Source: Actinoplanes sichuanensis (GTDB lineage Bacteria; Actinomycetota; Actinomycetes; Mycobacteriales; Micromonosporaceae). From it: a DNA stretch of 64,000 bases. A model generated the notes under the pieces. That model did not search any database. It saw only the letters and a list, made by a program, of their open reading frames with translations, and was not told where the DNA came from. The stretch spans positions 3,844,001 to 3,908,000 of the forward strand of contig NZ_AP028461.1 of NCBI RefSeq assembly GCF_033097365.1, written 5' to 3'. Position numbers and translations under genes: made by a program. Below are positions 31,728 to 41,138 of this stretch, in pieces (position 1 is the first letter of the stretch; every line of letters begins with the position of its first letter).

Positions 31728-32645
31728 GTGCAATTGGATTTGAACCTGCTCACCGTGCTGGACGCGCTCCTTCAGGAGGGCAGCGTGGCCGGGGCGGCCC
31801 AGCGGCTGCGGCTCTCCTCCCCCGCGGTCAGCCGCAGTCTCGGCCGGTTGCGACGACTGACCGGTGACGACATCCTGGTCCGCACCGGCCGCACGATGAC
31901 CCCGACGCCCTATGCGCTGGCCGTCCGTGACCAGGTGGGTGACCTGCTGCGGCGGAGCCGGCAGGTGCTGGCCCCGAGCCGGGAGCTGGACCTGGCCGGG
32001 CTGGACCGGGTGTTCACCCTCCAGTGCCATGACGCGCTGGCCACCGCGCTCGCACCGGCTCTGCTGGCCGACGTCACCGGTTCGGCGCCGGGTGTGCGGC
32101 TGCGGTTCCTGGCCGAGGCGGCGGTCGACACCGACGAGCTACGGCACGGGCGGGTGGATCTGGAGATCGGCGCGGCCGTGCCGGCATCACCGGAGATCCG
32201 GCACGAGGTGGTGGGCCACGATCGGTTCGTGGTGGTGTTGCGCGCCGGTCACCCGTACGCCCGAGGAATCGATCTTGAGGGTTTCGCCGCTCTGCCGCAC
32301 GTGCTGGTGTCGCGTCGCGGTCGGCTGACCGATCCGATCGACGACGCGTTGGAGTCGCACGGCCTGCACCGCCGGGTGCCGGCGACGGTCGGCGCCACCG
32401 CGACCGCCGCCCACATCGTGTCGCGAAGCGACGCCGTCCTGACCGCGCCGCTGCTGGCCGTCCATCCGTTGGCCGACGCGTTCGCCCTGGTCACGGTGCC
32501 GCTGCCGCTGACCGTGCCGGACCCGCCGATCGTCTGCGGCTGGCATCAGCGCTACGAGACCGATCCGGCTCACATCTGGCTGCGCGACCGCGTCCGCGCC
32601 GCCCTGGCCACGATCCTGACCCCGAGCGACCACCGGCAGGAATAG
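31728..32645 (+). CDS. LysR-family transcriptional regulator
   Basis: A 305-residue LTTR. The N-terminal winged HTH is VAGAAQRLRLSSPAVSRSLGRLR; a LysR substrate-binding domain follows (residues about 90-300). The start is GTG 31728 with a TACAGT box upstream. The divergent neighbours (IMPase-like and NAD(P)-binding genes) are its probable targets. The effector is unknown. Confidence 0.92.
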   Translation: MQLDLNLLTVLDALLQEGSVAGAAQRLRLSSPAVSRSLGRLRRLTGDDILVRTGRTMTPTPYALAVRDQVGDLLRRSRQVLAPSRELDLAGLDRVFTLQCHDALATALAPALLADVTGSAPGVRLRFLAEAAVDTDELRHGRVDLEIGAAVPASPEIRHEVVGHDRFVVVLRAGHPYARGIDLEGFAALPHVLVSRRGRLTDPIDDALESHGLHRRVPATVGATATAAHIVSRSDAVLTAPLLAVHPLADAFALVTVPLPLTVPDPPIVCGWHQRYETDPAHIWLRDRVRAALATILTPSDHRQE

Positions 32646-32703
32646 TGGCCTGGATCACATCGGGAAGAGATCCGTTGCCGGGGTTCCGGTCGTCTATCAG
32701 GAC

Positions 32704-33255
32704 GTGAGAGAGAGTCTGGACGCGGCTGACGAGGAAGAACTCGTTCGGCGCACGGCTGCCGGGGATCGGCGGGCGTTCGACGAGTTGTATCGGCGGACCT
32801 CGCCCTGGCTGGCGGTGCGGCTGCGGCGGCGTTGTTCCGACGCCGACGTGGTGGCCGACGTCATGCAGGAGACGTATCTCGCGGTGTGGCGGGCGGCCGG
32901 GAGTTTCGCCGGTTCGACGGCTGAGGGCAGTGCGGTGGGCTGGCTGTGGACGATCGCGGCCAACCGGATGGTCGACGCGTTCCGGCGGCGGGCCCGGCAG
33001 GCGCAGGTTCCGGCGGTGCCGACCGTCGAGCCGGTGGCACCGGCCGCCGAGGACGAGGTGATGGCCGGGCGGGTCGGGCAGGACCTGGAGCAGGCGCTGC
33101 TGCGGCTGCCGCCCGAGGTACGGCAGGTGCTGCGGGCCATGGTGCTCGACGGGCTGTCCGCGCGGGACACCGCGGTGCTGTTGAACGTGCCGGAGGGCAC
33201 CGTCAAGTCGCGGGCCCGGCGGGCCCGGATCGCATTGCGGGAGGCGCTGTCGTGA
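32704..33255 (+). CDS. ECF-type RNA polymerase sigma factor
   Basis: A 183-residue sigma factor with region 2 (DADVVADVMQETYLAVWRAA, about residues 50-75) and region 4 (LPPEVRQVLRAMVLDGLSAR, then VPEGTVKSRARRARIALREA). The start is GTG 32704. Its stop overlaps the GTG of the anti-sigma gene (GTGA), the usual arrangement for co-translated sigma/anti-sigma pairs. The operon continues into an ABC exporter, so the sigma factor probably controls it. Confidence 0.93.
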   Translation: MRESLDAADEEELVRRTAAGDRRAFDELYRRTSPWLAVRLRRRCSDADVVADVMQETYLAVWRAAGSFAGSTAEGSAVGWLWTIAANRMVDAFRRRARQAQVPAVPTVEPVAPAAEDEVMAGRVGQDLEQALLRLPPEVRQVLRAMVLDGLSARDTAVLLNVPEGTVKSRARRARIALREALS

Positions 33256-34043
33256 GCATGCATCCTGACGTGGCCGTGCTGGCGCGGTACGCCGACGGGG
33301 ACCCCGGCCTCGACGAGGCGAGCGTGTGGTCGGTGGAGTCGCACCTGGAGACGTGTGCGGACTGTCGGGCCCGGCTGGCCGAACACACCCCGGACGACGT
33401 CCACGCCCTGCTCGATCTGGTCACCGCCGGCATCGACCGGGGCGTCACGGACGGCCCGGCGCCGGTGCCGCGCCGGCGGTTGAGTCGACGCCGGTTCGCG
33501 GTGTCGCTCGCGCCGTGGCTGACCATGACCGGGGCCGTGCTCGGGTGTGCCGTTCTGCTGCACGTCCTGTACCCGGACCTGCCCTCGCTGGTGCTGCTGC
33601 TCGCGCCGGTGGCGCCGCTGCCCGGGGTGGCCGTCTCGTGGACCCGGCGCACCGACCCGGCCTGGGAGTTGGTCGCCGGCACCCCACGGGCCGGGCTCGG
33701 TCTGCTGCTGCGTCGCACGGCGGTGGTGCTGGCGGTGGTGATTCCGCTGCTCGCGGTGGCCGGCGCCCGCACCGGGGCGCCGCTGGCGGTGCTGCTCACG
33801 CCGTGTCTGGCGTTCACCGCGGCGTCGATCGCGCTGGGTGCGCTGATCGGGGTCCGCCGGGCGGCGACCGGGCTGGCCGCGGTGTGGGCGGCGGCCGTCG
33901 TGGCGCCCAGCCTGGCGACCGCCCAGGTGCCCGCGCTGCTGCAACCCGGCGGCACCGCGGCCTGGGCGGCGGTCGCCGTGCTGGCGGCCGGTTTCACCGT
34001 CGCCCGCGCCGACCGATTCCGCCGCCTGACCAGCGGCGACTGA
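33252..34043 (+). CDS. Membrane-bound anti-sigma factor with zinc-finger (ZAS) motif
   Basis: A 263-residue protein. The N-terminus has the ZAS motif HLETCADC (about H31, C35, C38), followed by a basic linker and about six membrane helices (residues about 80-255). The long multi-helix part is unusual, since most ZAS anti-sigmas have one helix; it may sense the membrane or the ABC transporter. The frame is open upstream, but GTG 33252 overlaps the sigma stop. ATG 33258 is an alternative start. Confidence 0.85.
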   Translation: MSMHPDVAVLARYADGDPGLDEASVWSVESHLETCADCRARLAEHTPDDVHALLDLVTAGIDRGVTDGPAPVPRRRLSRRRFAVSLAPWLTMTGAVLGCAVLLHVLYPDLPSLVLLLAPVAPLPGVAVSWTRRTDPAWELVAGTPRAGLGLLLRRTAVVLAVVIPLLAVAGARTGAPLAVLLTPCLAFTAASIALGALIGVRRAATGLAAVWAAAVVAPSLATAQVPALLQPGGTAAWAAVAVLAAGFTVARADRFRRLTSGD

Positions 34044-34063
34044 CCGACGACATCAGGAGAGAC

Positions 34064-34861
34064 ATGCGAACCATCAGCGCGGCCGAGACGGCCCCGACCA
34101 CCTACGCGTGGGCGATCCATGCCGAACGACTGCAGGTCCGGACGGGCCGGCATCTGGCTGTCGACGGTCTCGACCTGCGGCTGCAGACCGGAGTGCACGG
34201 CCTGCTCGGCCCGAACGGCGCCGGCAAGACCACCCTGATGCGCGCGCTGGCCACGGTGCTGAAGCCGGCCGGTGGGCAGCTGACCCTGCTGGGTGAGCCG
34301 GTCACCGGCCGGGCCGATCTGCGCCGGGTGCGGCGCGGGCTGGGTTATCTGCCGCAGGAGTTCGGGTTCTACCCGAGGTTCACGGTCCGCGAGTTCGTCG
34401 AGTACATGGCCTGGCTCAAGGAGATGCCGAAGGCGGCGGTTCCGGCGGCGGCACAGCGGGCGATCGAACGGGTCGGCCTGACCGCCAAGGCCGACGCGAA
34501 GATGAAGACCCTGTCCGGCGGCATGGTGCGCCGGGCCGGGATCGCGCAGGCCATCGTGAACGACCCGCAGGTGCTGCTGCTCGACGAGCCGACCGTGGGC
34601 CTGGACCCGGAGCAGCGGCTCGACTTCCGGGAGCTGTTGCAGGACATCGGTGTCGACAGCTGTGTGCTGGTCTCCACCCACCTGGTCGAGGACGTGGTCG
34701 CGGCCTGCACCGACGTGGTGCTGGTCAACGAGGGCAGGCTGGTCTTCCAGGGTTCCCCGGAGCAGCTGATGACCCACGGGCAGCAGGGCGACGCCGGGTT
34801 CAGCCCGGCCGAGCGGGGCTATTCGGCGCTGCTGCGCCGGCACCGTGGAGGAGCCGCGTGA
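34064..34861 (+). CDS. ABC exporter ATP-binding protein
   Basis: A 265-residue ATPase: Walker A GPNGAGKTTL (about 49-58), Q-loop LPQEFGFYP, signature LSGGMVRRAGIAQAI, Walker B VLLLDEPTVGLDP and STHLVED for the H-loop. It belongs to the antibiotic/peptide-export ABC group (CcmA/NatA-like). ATG 34064 has AGGAGA at 34055-34060. Preceded by the sigma/anti-sigma pair and coupled by GTGA to a permease gene. Confidence 0.92.
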   Translation: MRTISAAETAPTTYAWAIHAERLQVRTGRHLAVDGLDLRLQTGVHGLLGPNGAGKTTLMRALATVLKPAGGQLTLLGEPVTGRADLRRVRRGLGYLPQEFGFYPRFTVREFVEYMAWLKEMPKAAVPAAAQRAIERVGLTAKADAKMKTLSGGMVRRAGIAQAIVNDPQVLLLDEPTVGLDPEQRLDFRELLQDIGVDSCVLVSTHLVEDVVAACTDVVLVNEGRLVFQGSPEQLMTHGQQGDAGFSPAERGYSALLRRHRGGAA

Positions 34862-36201
34862 GCCGGGTCCTGTCGGTGCAGTTCCGCCGGTTCGGCCTGC
34901 CCGGCGCCACCGTGCTGCTGCTGGCCGGTGCGGGCCTGCTGTACATCGTGCGCTGGGAGTGGGCGGCCGGCTGGATGTCGCTGGTGATGGGCCAGCGGGC
35001 GTACCTCGTGCTGTCGTGTCCGGTGGCGATCGGGGTCGGTGCCTGGCTGGCCCGGCGGGAGCATCGGGCCGGGGTGGCCGAGTTGTTCGCGGGCACGCCG
35101 CGTCCCCGGTATCAGCGGATCCTGCTGACGCTGGGCGCGGTCGGCGGCGCGGTCGGTCTCGCGCAGGTGGCGGTGCTGGTGGTGACCGGGTTGTGGATCG
35201 CCTCGACGGCCCGCTACCTGCCCGGCGCAGCGGTCGCCGTCGCCGCGGTCGGCGTGCTCGCGGTGATCGCGTCGGCCTGGCTCGGCATGGCGGTGGGCCG
35301 GCTGGCGCCGACCCCGGTGACGGCACCGGTGCTGGCGGTGGCCGGTTTCGCGGCGATCCTGGCGATGCCGATGGCGTTCCACGAGGACTGGCAGTCCATG
35401 CTGGCCTCGCCTTCCTGGGGGATGAACCAGTTCATCGAGTTCCAGACCATTCCGGGCCGGGTCAGCGCGGCGCAGGCGATCATCGCGGCAGGCGTCGCGG
35501 TGGCGGCCGCGATGCTTCTGTCGGCGAGCCGATGGCGTACGCGTACCGCGGCGCTGCTTCCGGTCGGGCTGGCTCTGGCGCTCGGTGTCGCGGTGATGCC
35601 GCACGACTACGACCGGGTGAACATCGACCCGGTCGCGCAGCAACCGGTGTGCACCGAGGACACCCCGCGGGTGTGTGTGGCGCGGGCGCACGCCGGTCTG
35701 CTCGACGAGGTGACCCCGCACGCCCGGCAGGCGCTGACCCTGCTGGCGAAGCTGCCGGACCCGCCGACCTCGGTCGTGGAGAACACCAACACCTACCTCG
35801 ACGAGAACACCATCGTCAGGTACGGGGCGGACGCCGTGCCGTTCGAGTTGGAGGTGGGCGAGGACGGTCACCTGAAGCACCCGGAGTCGCTGGTGGACGA
35901 CCTGCTGGACTCGGGTGGGGCGAGCGCCGCCGGCTGCCCGAACGGGTTCCACATGGCGACCGCGATGGCGGCGGGCGCGTGGCTGTCCGGACGGCAGCCG
36001 GTCGCCGACCCGGACGCCGGAACGTACGTGGTCGGCCCGGGCGAGACTCCCCCGCCCAGCGACGAGGTCGAGGCGACCCGGCTGTGGGAGGGGTTGCGCA
36101 AACTGCCCGAGGCGGAGGCGCTGGCCCGGGTGGTCGCGGTCCGCGAGGCTGCGTTGACCTGCGGCGACACGAACGGCCTGCTGGAGAGGCCGGCCCGATG
36201 A
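34858..36201 (+). CDS. ABC transporter permease with large extracytoplasmic C-terminal domain
   Basis: A 447-residue protein. About six membrane helices fill residues 10-250, then an extracytoplasmic-looking domain of about 190 residues with cysteines (VCTEDTPRVCVARAHAGL; AAGCPNGFHMAT). The second half looks like a peptidase-like or substrate-sensing domain but has no motif I can assign. The start is GTG 34858, overlapping the ATPase stop. It is the probable membrane partner of the preceding ATPase. Confidence 0.8.
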   Translation: MSRVLSVQFRRFGLPGATVLLLAGAGLLYIVRWEWAAGWMSLVMGQRAYLVLSCPVAIGVGAWLARREHRAGVAELFAGTPRPRYQRILLTLGAVGGAVGLAQVAVLVVTGLWIASTARYLPGAAVAVAAVGVLAVIASAWLGMAVGRLAPTPVTAPVLAVAGFAAILAMPMAFHEDWQSMLASPSWGMNQFIEFQTIPGRVSAAQAIIAAGVAVAAAMLLSASRWRTRTAALLPVGLALALGVAVMPHDYDRVNIDPVAQQPVCTEDTPRVCVARAHAGLLDEVTPHARQALTLLAKLPDPPTSVVENTNTYLDENTIVRYGADAVPFELEVGEDGHLKHPESLVDDLLDSGGASAAGCPNGFHMATAMAAGAWLSGRQPVADPDAGTYVVGPGETPPPSDEVEATRLWEGLRKLPEAEALARVVAVREAALTCGDTNGLLERPAR

Positions 36202-36791
36202 GGTACCTGGCGCTGCATCTGCGGTCCCGGCGGGTACCGGCGGCGCTGCTCGCGGCGATCGGCGGCACGGTGCTGATGTGGTCGGTCGTGGCCGCGTTCT
36301 CCGAGGTCCCGGACGCCGACTCCACGATGGTCGTGCTGCTGGTGCTGCTGCTGGCCGCGTCGTCGGCGCACACACTCGGCGGGCCGGACGACGCGCTGGA
36401 ACGCACCGGCTCCCGGCGGTGGCCGCCGCTACGCGCCGTCCACCTGCTCACCGCGTTCGCGCTGATCATCGGCCTGGTGCTGGCGACCCTGCTGACCGGC
36501 GCCCGGTTCGGCCCGGCCGCCATGGTGGTACGGGACGCGGCCGGCCTGCTCGGCCTGACCGCCCTGGGCGCGGCGCTGCTCGGCGCGGCCCGCGCCTGGT
36601 TCCTACCGCTGGCGTGGACGCTGCCGGCGCTGGTGTTCCCGTTCGGCGGCGACGCGGTGGCGGTCCGGGTCCTGACCTGGCCGTCGCAGCCGCACGACAG
36701 CCGGGCCGCGGCGGTCACCGCGGCCGTCGTCGCCGTGGCGGGGCTGGCGGTCTACGCCGTGCGGGGACCGGCGCTGCGCAACCCCGGCTGA
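36198..36791 (+). CDS. Integral membrane protein, accessory ABC permease subunit
   Basis: A 197-residue protein with about five hydrophobic helices and short loops. ATG 36198 overlaps the permease stop (ATGA), so it belongs to the sigma/ABC operon. No family motif is seen. The gene's 3' end overlaps the convergent acetyltransferase gene by 40 nt. Confidence 0.72.
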   Translation: MRYLALHLRSRRVPAALLAAIGGTVLMWSVVAAFSEVPDADSTMVVLLVLLLAASSAHTLGGPDDALERTGSRRWPPLRAVHLLTAFALIIGLVLATLLTGARFGPAAMVVRDAAGLLGLTALGAALLGAARAWFLPLAWTLPALVFPFGGDAVAVRVLTWPSQPHDSRAAAVTAAVVAVAGLAVYAVRGPALRNPG

Positions 36792-37408
36792 TCATCGGGT
36801 CCGGCGGTGCCCACGGCCGCCGGAACCCGGGTGGTCAGGTCGTCGTCGGTGATCGGGCGGACCACCCGGCAGGGGACGCCGACGGCGACCGACATCGGTG
36901 GGATGTCGCGGCTGACCACGCTGCCGGCGCCGATCACCGAGCCGTAGCCGATCCGGACGCCCGGCAGGACCACGACGTTGCTGCCGATCCACACCCGGTC
37001 CTCGATCACGATCGGTTCGGAGAAGCGGCGGAAGTCCTCGCGCAGGGCCGGGTGGATCGGGTGGCCGGTGGTGGTCAGGGTGACGCCGGGGGCGATCATC
37101 ACGCCGTCGCCGATGCGGATCTCGACGTCGTCGACGAACGTCAGGTTGACGTTGCCGAAGAAGTCGTCGCCGATGTGCACGTTGCTGCCGAACCCGGCGT
37201 GGAACGGCGACAGCAGCACGGTCCGGGCGCCGACCGAACCCAGGATGCGTTCCAGCAGCGCCCGCCTCGCCGTGTCGTCGCCGGGGCGGGTGCTGTTGTA
37301 TTCGAAGATCAGGTCCGCCCGGCGCTGCGGGTTCTGGAACGACGCCTCGGACTCGGTGTAGAGCAGCCCGCGGTGGATCCGGTCCAGTACCTCGTCATGG
37401 TCAGTCAC
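36752..37408 (-). CDS. Maltose/galactoside O-acetyltransferase-like hexapeptide-repeat protein
   Basis: A 218-residue left-handed beta-helix acetyltransferase of the LacA/Maa group. The N-terminus has the Mac domain (RIHRGLLYTESEASFQNPQR), then hexapeptide repeats including NVHIGDDFFGNVNLTFVD and IEDRVWIGSNVVVLPGVRIG with GAGSVVSRDIPP. The catalytic His is expected in TTTGHPIHP. The start is GTG 37408. It would acetylate a sugar. The C-terminal 20 residues overlap the convergent ABC operon gene. Confidence 0.88.
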   Translation of the reverse strand: MTDHDEVLDRIHRGLLYTESEASFQNPQRRADLIFEYNSTRPGDDTARRALLERILGSVGARTVLLSPFHAGFGSNVHIGDDFFGNVNLTFVDDVEIRIGDGVMIAPGVTLTTTGHPIHPALREDFRRFSEPIVIEDRVWIGSNVVVLPGVRIGYGSVIGAGSVVSRDIPPMSVAVGVPCRVVRPITDDDLTTRVPAAVGTAGPDDQPGLRSAGPRTA

Positions 37409-37430
37409 CCGACCATTGTGGCCGCCGGAG

Positions 37431-37949
37431 TCACGACGTGGTGATCCGCCACTGCTGGTTGTCGTTGGCGCCCCAGTTGCAGCCCCACTGCTGGATCACC
37501 GCGCCGTTGGCCCGGTTGTCGGCCGCCAGGTCCAGGCACTTGTCGGTCGCGTAAGAGCGGATCTCCCAGTACTGGCCGCCCTTGTTCACGGTGCGCCACC
37601 GCTGGCCGGAGAAGCCGTCGTTGCGGCAGCCGTAGGTGAAGACCATCTGGCCGTTGGCGCTTCCGGCGTCCCACAGGTCCAGGCACTTGTCGATCCGCTG
37701 GTTGCGGATGGTGCCGGTGCCGTTCAGGTCCAGGTACCACCACTGGGCGGTGTCCGCGCTGTTGCAGGTCATCTGGGTGATCGCGGCGCCGTTTCCGTCG
37801 CCCCAGATGGTCAGGCACTTTCCGGACAGCTTGTTGGTGATCCGGTAGCGGTCGGTGGCGGCGGCGGCGGGTTGCGGGGACACGGTGACGGCGGCCAGCA
37901 CGGTGAGCAGGACCGCGAAGGGTGCGGTGCGGCGGCGGGACAGGGCCAT
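37431..37949 (-). CDS. Secreted ricin-type beta-trefoil lectin (CBM13-like)
   Basis: A 172-residue secreted lectin: a signal peptide ends at PAAAA (about residue 31), then three trefoil repeats, each with KCLxxW/D and a QxW motif (TAQWWYLD, GQRWRTV, NQQWRITTS). It has paired cysteines in each repeat and no catalytic domain. It diverges from the GH11 xylanase gene across a 388-nt regulatory region and may bind the same plant polysaccharide. Confidence 0.88.
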   Translation of the reverse strand: MALSRRRTAPFAVLLTVLAAVTVSPQPAAAATDRYRITNKLSGKCLTIWGDGNGAAITQMTCNSADTAQWWYLDLNGTGTIRNQRIDKCLDLWDAGSANGQMVFTYGCRNDGFSGQRWRTVNKGGQYWEIRSYATDKCLDLAADNRANGAVIQQWGCNWGANDNQQWRITTS

Positions 37950-38337
37950 GGGCTTCTCGCTTTCAGGTTACTTGCGGCGTTATGTAGCATTTAAGGGGTT
38001 TCGGGGCTTTCTGCCGCTTCGACTCGCCAAACCTGGGCGGATTCCGAAACTTTCAGGGGCCAGTCAAGAGCCTTTTGGGCTGGGCAGAGCGCGTACGGCG
38101 TACCCCGAATGGGTTTGACCTGCCTCAACCTGGCGTTATTCGCCTGCCTTGCCCGCGGAGATCATGTTCGGTATTTCCGCATGGTTTCCGTAAGTTGTTG
38201 ACAAGGTTGCGGTCGACGGGCCACCATCTCGCAATGACGGGCCTCGATGGTCGTCACATCCCCCATCACGAGGGCGGCGTCTCCCCGTCGTGCCTCGTGC
38301 AGCCGTTCCCCGGCCCTTCATCAGGAGGCGCACACCC
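37950..38337. promoter_or_regulatory. Divergent regulatory region between lectin and xylanase genes
   Basis: 388 nt without a convincing gene. It contains CGAAACTTTC at 38045-38054, close to the CGAAA-N-TTTCG inverted repeat known from Streptomyces xylanase promoters, and a TTGACA at 38198-38203 that could serve as -35 for the xylanase (with a weak -10, CACCAT, 18 nt later). The xylanase ribosome binding site AGGAGG is at 38323-38328. Confidence 0.5.
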
Positions 38338-39360
38338 ATGACCGCAGAACTCCCCCGCCCCGAACGCCCCAGACGCGGCCGTATCCGCATGCTCGTCGGC
38401 GCAGCCTGCGCCGGCGTGATGGCCGTCGCCGGCGTGATGGTCGCCGGCACCGCGCACGCCGAAGCCGACCGGACGGTCAGCTCGAACACCACCGGCACGC
38501 ACAACGGGTACTACTTCTCGTTCTGGAAGGACAGCGGCAACGCCAGCATGACGCTGCGCGCCGACGGCCGGTATTCCAGCAGCTGGGACCGCAGTACCAA
38601 CAACTGGGTCGGCGGCAAGGGCTGGGCCACCGGCTCGCGCCGCACGGTCACCTACTCGGGCACCTACAACCCGGGCAACAACAACACCTACCTGGCCCTG
38701 TACGGGTGGACCCGCAACCCGCTGATCGAGTACTACATCGTCGAGAACTTCGGCAGCTACAACCCGAGCAGCGGCGCCACCCGGATGGGCACCGTCACCA
38801 CCGACGGCGGCACCTACGACATCCTGCGCAGCCAGCGGGTCAACGCGCCGTCGATCGACGGGAACCAGACGTTCTACCAGTTCTGGAGTGTCCGGCAGTC
38901 GAAGCGCAGCTCCGGCACGATCACCATCGCCAACCACTTCGACGCGTGGGCGCGGGCCGGGCTCAACCTCGGCACCAACTTCGCTTACCAGATCATGGCG
39001 ACCGAGGGCTACCAGAGCCAGGGCAGCTCGGACATCACCGTCCGGGAGGGCACCGGCGGCGGCACCAACCCGACCAGCCCGGCGCCCGGCGGCGGCGGCA
39101 ACTGCACGGCGGTGCTGTCGGCCGGTGACCAGTTCGGCGACCGGTTCAACCTCAACGTCGCGGTCAGCAACGCCAGCAACTGGACGGTGACGCTCAACCT
39201 CAACGGCGGGCAGAGCATCCAGAACAGCTGGAACGCGTCGGTCAGCGGCACCAGCGGATCGGTGACCGCACGGCCGAACGGCAGCGGAAACAACTTCGGC
39301 GTGACCATCATGGCCAACGGCAACTGGACCTGGCCGACGGTCACCTGCCGGACGAGCTGA
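38338..39360 (+). CDS. Secreted GH11 endo-1,4-beta-xylanase with C-terminal CBM2-like module
   Basis: A 340-residue exported enzyme. A long signal peptide with basic N-region cleaves near TAHA (about residue 41). The GH11 beta-jelly-roll runs from about 45 to 235, with the nucleophile Glu in [10 protein letters not shown] (about E131) and acid/base Glu in [10 protein letters not shown] (about E223). A Gly/Thr/Pro linker leads to a carbohydrate-binding domain starting [16 protein letters not shown] (about 256-340). ATG 38338 follows AGGAGG. It cleaves xylan chains outside the cell; the GH43 gene downstream would act on the products. Confidence 0.94.
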   Translation: MTAELPRPERPRRGRIRMLVGAACAGVMAVAGVMVAGTAHAEADRTVSSNTTGTHNGYYFSFWKDSGNASMTLRADGRYSSSWDRSTNNWVGGKGWATGSRRTVTYSGTYNPGNNNTYLALYGWTRNPLIEYYIVENFGSYNPSSGATRMGTVTTDGGTYDILRSQRVNAPSIDGNQTFYQFWSVRQSKRSSGTITIANHFDAWARAGLNLGTNFAYQIMATEGYQSQGSSDITVREGTGGGTNPTSPAPGGGGNCTAVLSAGDQFGDRFNLNVAVSNASNWTVTLNLNGGQSIQNSWNASVSGTSGSVTARPNGSGNNFGVTIMANGNWTWPTVTCRTS

Positions 39361-39369
39361 ACACCCCCG

Positions 39370-39399
39370 TGGCGCGGCGGCTGTCCGGTCGCCGCGCCA
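39370..39399 (+). terminator. Intercistronic hairpin between GH11 and GH43 genes
   Basis: Perfect 10-bp inverted repeat, TGGCGCGGCG and CGCCGCGCCA, with a 10-nt loop, between the two xylan genes. There is no T-run, so it may be a partial terminator or an mRNA-stabilising stem that lets the secreted xylanase be made in excess. Confidence 0.55.
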
Positions 39400-39418
39400 C
39401 CACTTTGAAAGGCTCTCG

Positions 39419-41035
39419 ATGACGATCGCCAAGGCCGCCGTCACCACCGTCCGCAACCCGGTGCTGCCGGGCTTCCACCCGGATCCGTCGATCCTGCGGG
39501 TCGGTGCCGACTACTACATCGCCACCTCGACGTTCGAGTGGTACCCCGGCGTGCGGGTGCACCACTCGACCGATCTCGTCGACTGGCGGCCGCTCGGCGG
39601 GGTGCTGACCGAACGCCGACTGCTCGATCTGACCGGGACGGCCGACTCGTGTGGCGTGTGGGCGCCCAATCTGACGTACGCGCACGGGCTGTTCCACCTG
39701 CTCTACACCGATGTGGCCACGTTCGCCGGCGGCTACTGGGACCCGCAGAACTACCTGGTCACCGCCCCGAGCATGGCGGGACCGTGGTCGGATCCGGTGG
39801 TCCTGCACGGACGCGGGTTCGACGCGTCGCTGTTCCACGACGACGACGGCACGACCTGGATGCTGTCGATGCGCGCCGACTGGCGGCCGGGACACGACCG
39901 CTTCGCGGGAATCTCCATTCAGCGGTACGACCATCGCGTACGCCGGCTCGTCGGGCCCGAGCATGTGATCTTCGAGGGCACCGACGCCGGACTCACCGAG
40001 GCGCCGAACATCTACCGTAGAGACGGCTGGTACTACCTGGTCACCGCGGAGGGTGGCACCACACTCACCCACCAGGTCACGGTCGCCCGGTCGCGGCGGC
40101 TGCTCGGGCCGTACGACGTGGACCCGAACGGGCCGATGCTCACCTCCTCCGGACGACCCGACCTCGAACTGCAGAAGGCCGGGCACGGCAGTCTCGTGCA
40201 GACCCCGGGCGGCGAGTGGTATCTGGCCCATCTGGTGGCCCGCCCGTACGCGCCGTCCGGACGGTGTGTACTCGGCCGGGAGACCGCGCTGCAGCGGGTC
40301 GACTGGCCGTTCAACGGGTGGCCGCGCATCCGCGACGGTGTGCCGGCCCCGGAGTTCCCCGCACCGGCCGGCGTCACCGTGACCCCGCCGCCCGCCGCGG
40401 CCGAGGTCGATCACTTCGACGCTCCCCGGCTCGGCCCGGACTGGTCGACGCTGCGTCGCCCGGCCACACCGGACTGGGTGGACCTGACCAGCCGACCGTC
40501 GTACCTGCGGATCCGCGGCGGCCAGTCACCGATGGCCCGACACCGGCCCAGCCTGGTCGCCCGCCGGGTCACCGACCCCCGCTGCACGTTCGAGGCGACG
40601 GTCGAGTTCGTACCCCGCAACTTCCGGCAGCTGGCCGGCATCACCGCCTACTACAACTCGCGCAACTGGTACTACCTGCACGTGACCGCCGACGACGACG
40701 GCACCCCGGTGCTCGACGTGCTGTGCTGCGACAGTGGACGCGTCACCGCCGCGCCCGGCCTGCGGACCCCGCTGGACGTACGGCGGGTGGGCCTGCGCGC
40801 CCGGCTGGACGGGGCGGCGCTGACCTTCGCCTACGAGACCACCCCCGGCACCTGGCAGGACCTGGGCCGCACCTTCGACGCCACCACCCTCTCCGACGAG
40901 TACGCGGTGACCCTGGTACCGGGCGAGCCGGAGGCGTGGGGTTTCACCGGCGCGTTCGTCGGCCTGTGGGTCCAGGACCTGGGCGCCGAGGGCGGCTACG
41001 CCGACTTCGACAGCGCCACCTACACCACCGGCTGA
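39419..41035 (+). CDS. GH43 beta-xylosidase / alpha-L-arabinofuranosidase
   Basis: A 538-residue GH43 enzyme without a signal peptide. The three catalytic acids are visible: Asp in PGFHPDPSIL, Asp in FHDDDGTTWML, and Glu in GLTEAPNIY. The N-terminal five-bladed propeller spans about 1-320, and the C-terminal beta-sandwich (about 340-538, with ITAYYNSRNWYYLHV) is that of GH43 subfamily 11/XynB-type enzymes. GAAAGG at 39407-39412 precedes the ATG. It would release xylose or arabinose from oligosaccharides inside the cell. Confidence 0.92.
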   Translation: MTIAKAAVTTVRNPVLPGFHPDPSILRVGADYYIATSTFEWYPGVRVHHSTDLVDWRPLGGVLTERRLLDLTGTADSCGVWAPNLTYAHGLFHLLYTDVATFAGGYWDPQNYLVTAPSMAGPWSDPVVLHGRGFDASLFHDDDGTTWMLSMRADWRPGHDRFAGISIQRYDHRVRRLVGPEHVIFEGTDAGLTEAPNIYRRDGWYYLVTAEGGTTLTHQVTVARSRRLLGPYDVDPNGPMLTSSGRPDLELQKAGHGSLVQTPGGEWYLAHLVARPYAPSGRCVLGRETALQRVDWPFNGWPRIRDGVPAPEFPAPAGVTVTPPPAAAEVDHFDAPRLGPDWSTLRRPATPDWVDLTSRPSYLRIRGGQSPMARHRPSLVARRVTDPRCTFEATVEFVPRNFRQLAGITAYYNSRNWYYLHVTADDDGTPVLDVLCCDSGRVTAAPGLRTPLDVRRVGLRARLDGAALTFAYETTPGTWQDLGRTFDATTLSDEYAVTLVPGEPEAWGFTGAFVGLWVQDLGAEGGYADFDSATYTTG

Positions 41036-41138
41036 CGCACACGCAGCTTGTCGTTCAACCTTTCCTGCTGTGTGTCTTATGGCTCCTGACACGCTCGATT
41101 TCGGCAGGTGGAGGCGATCTCACCGATACATGACACGG

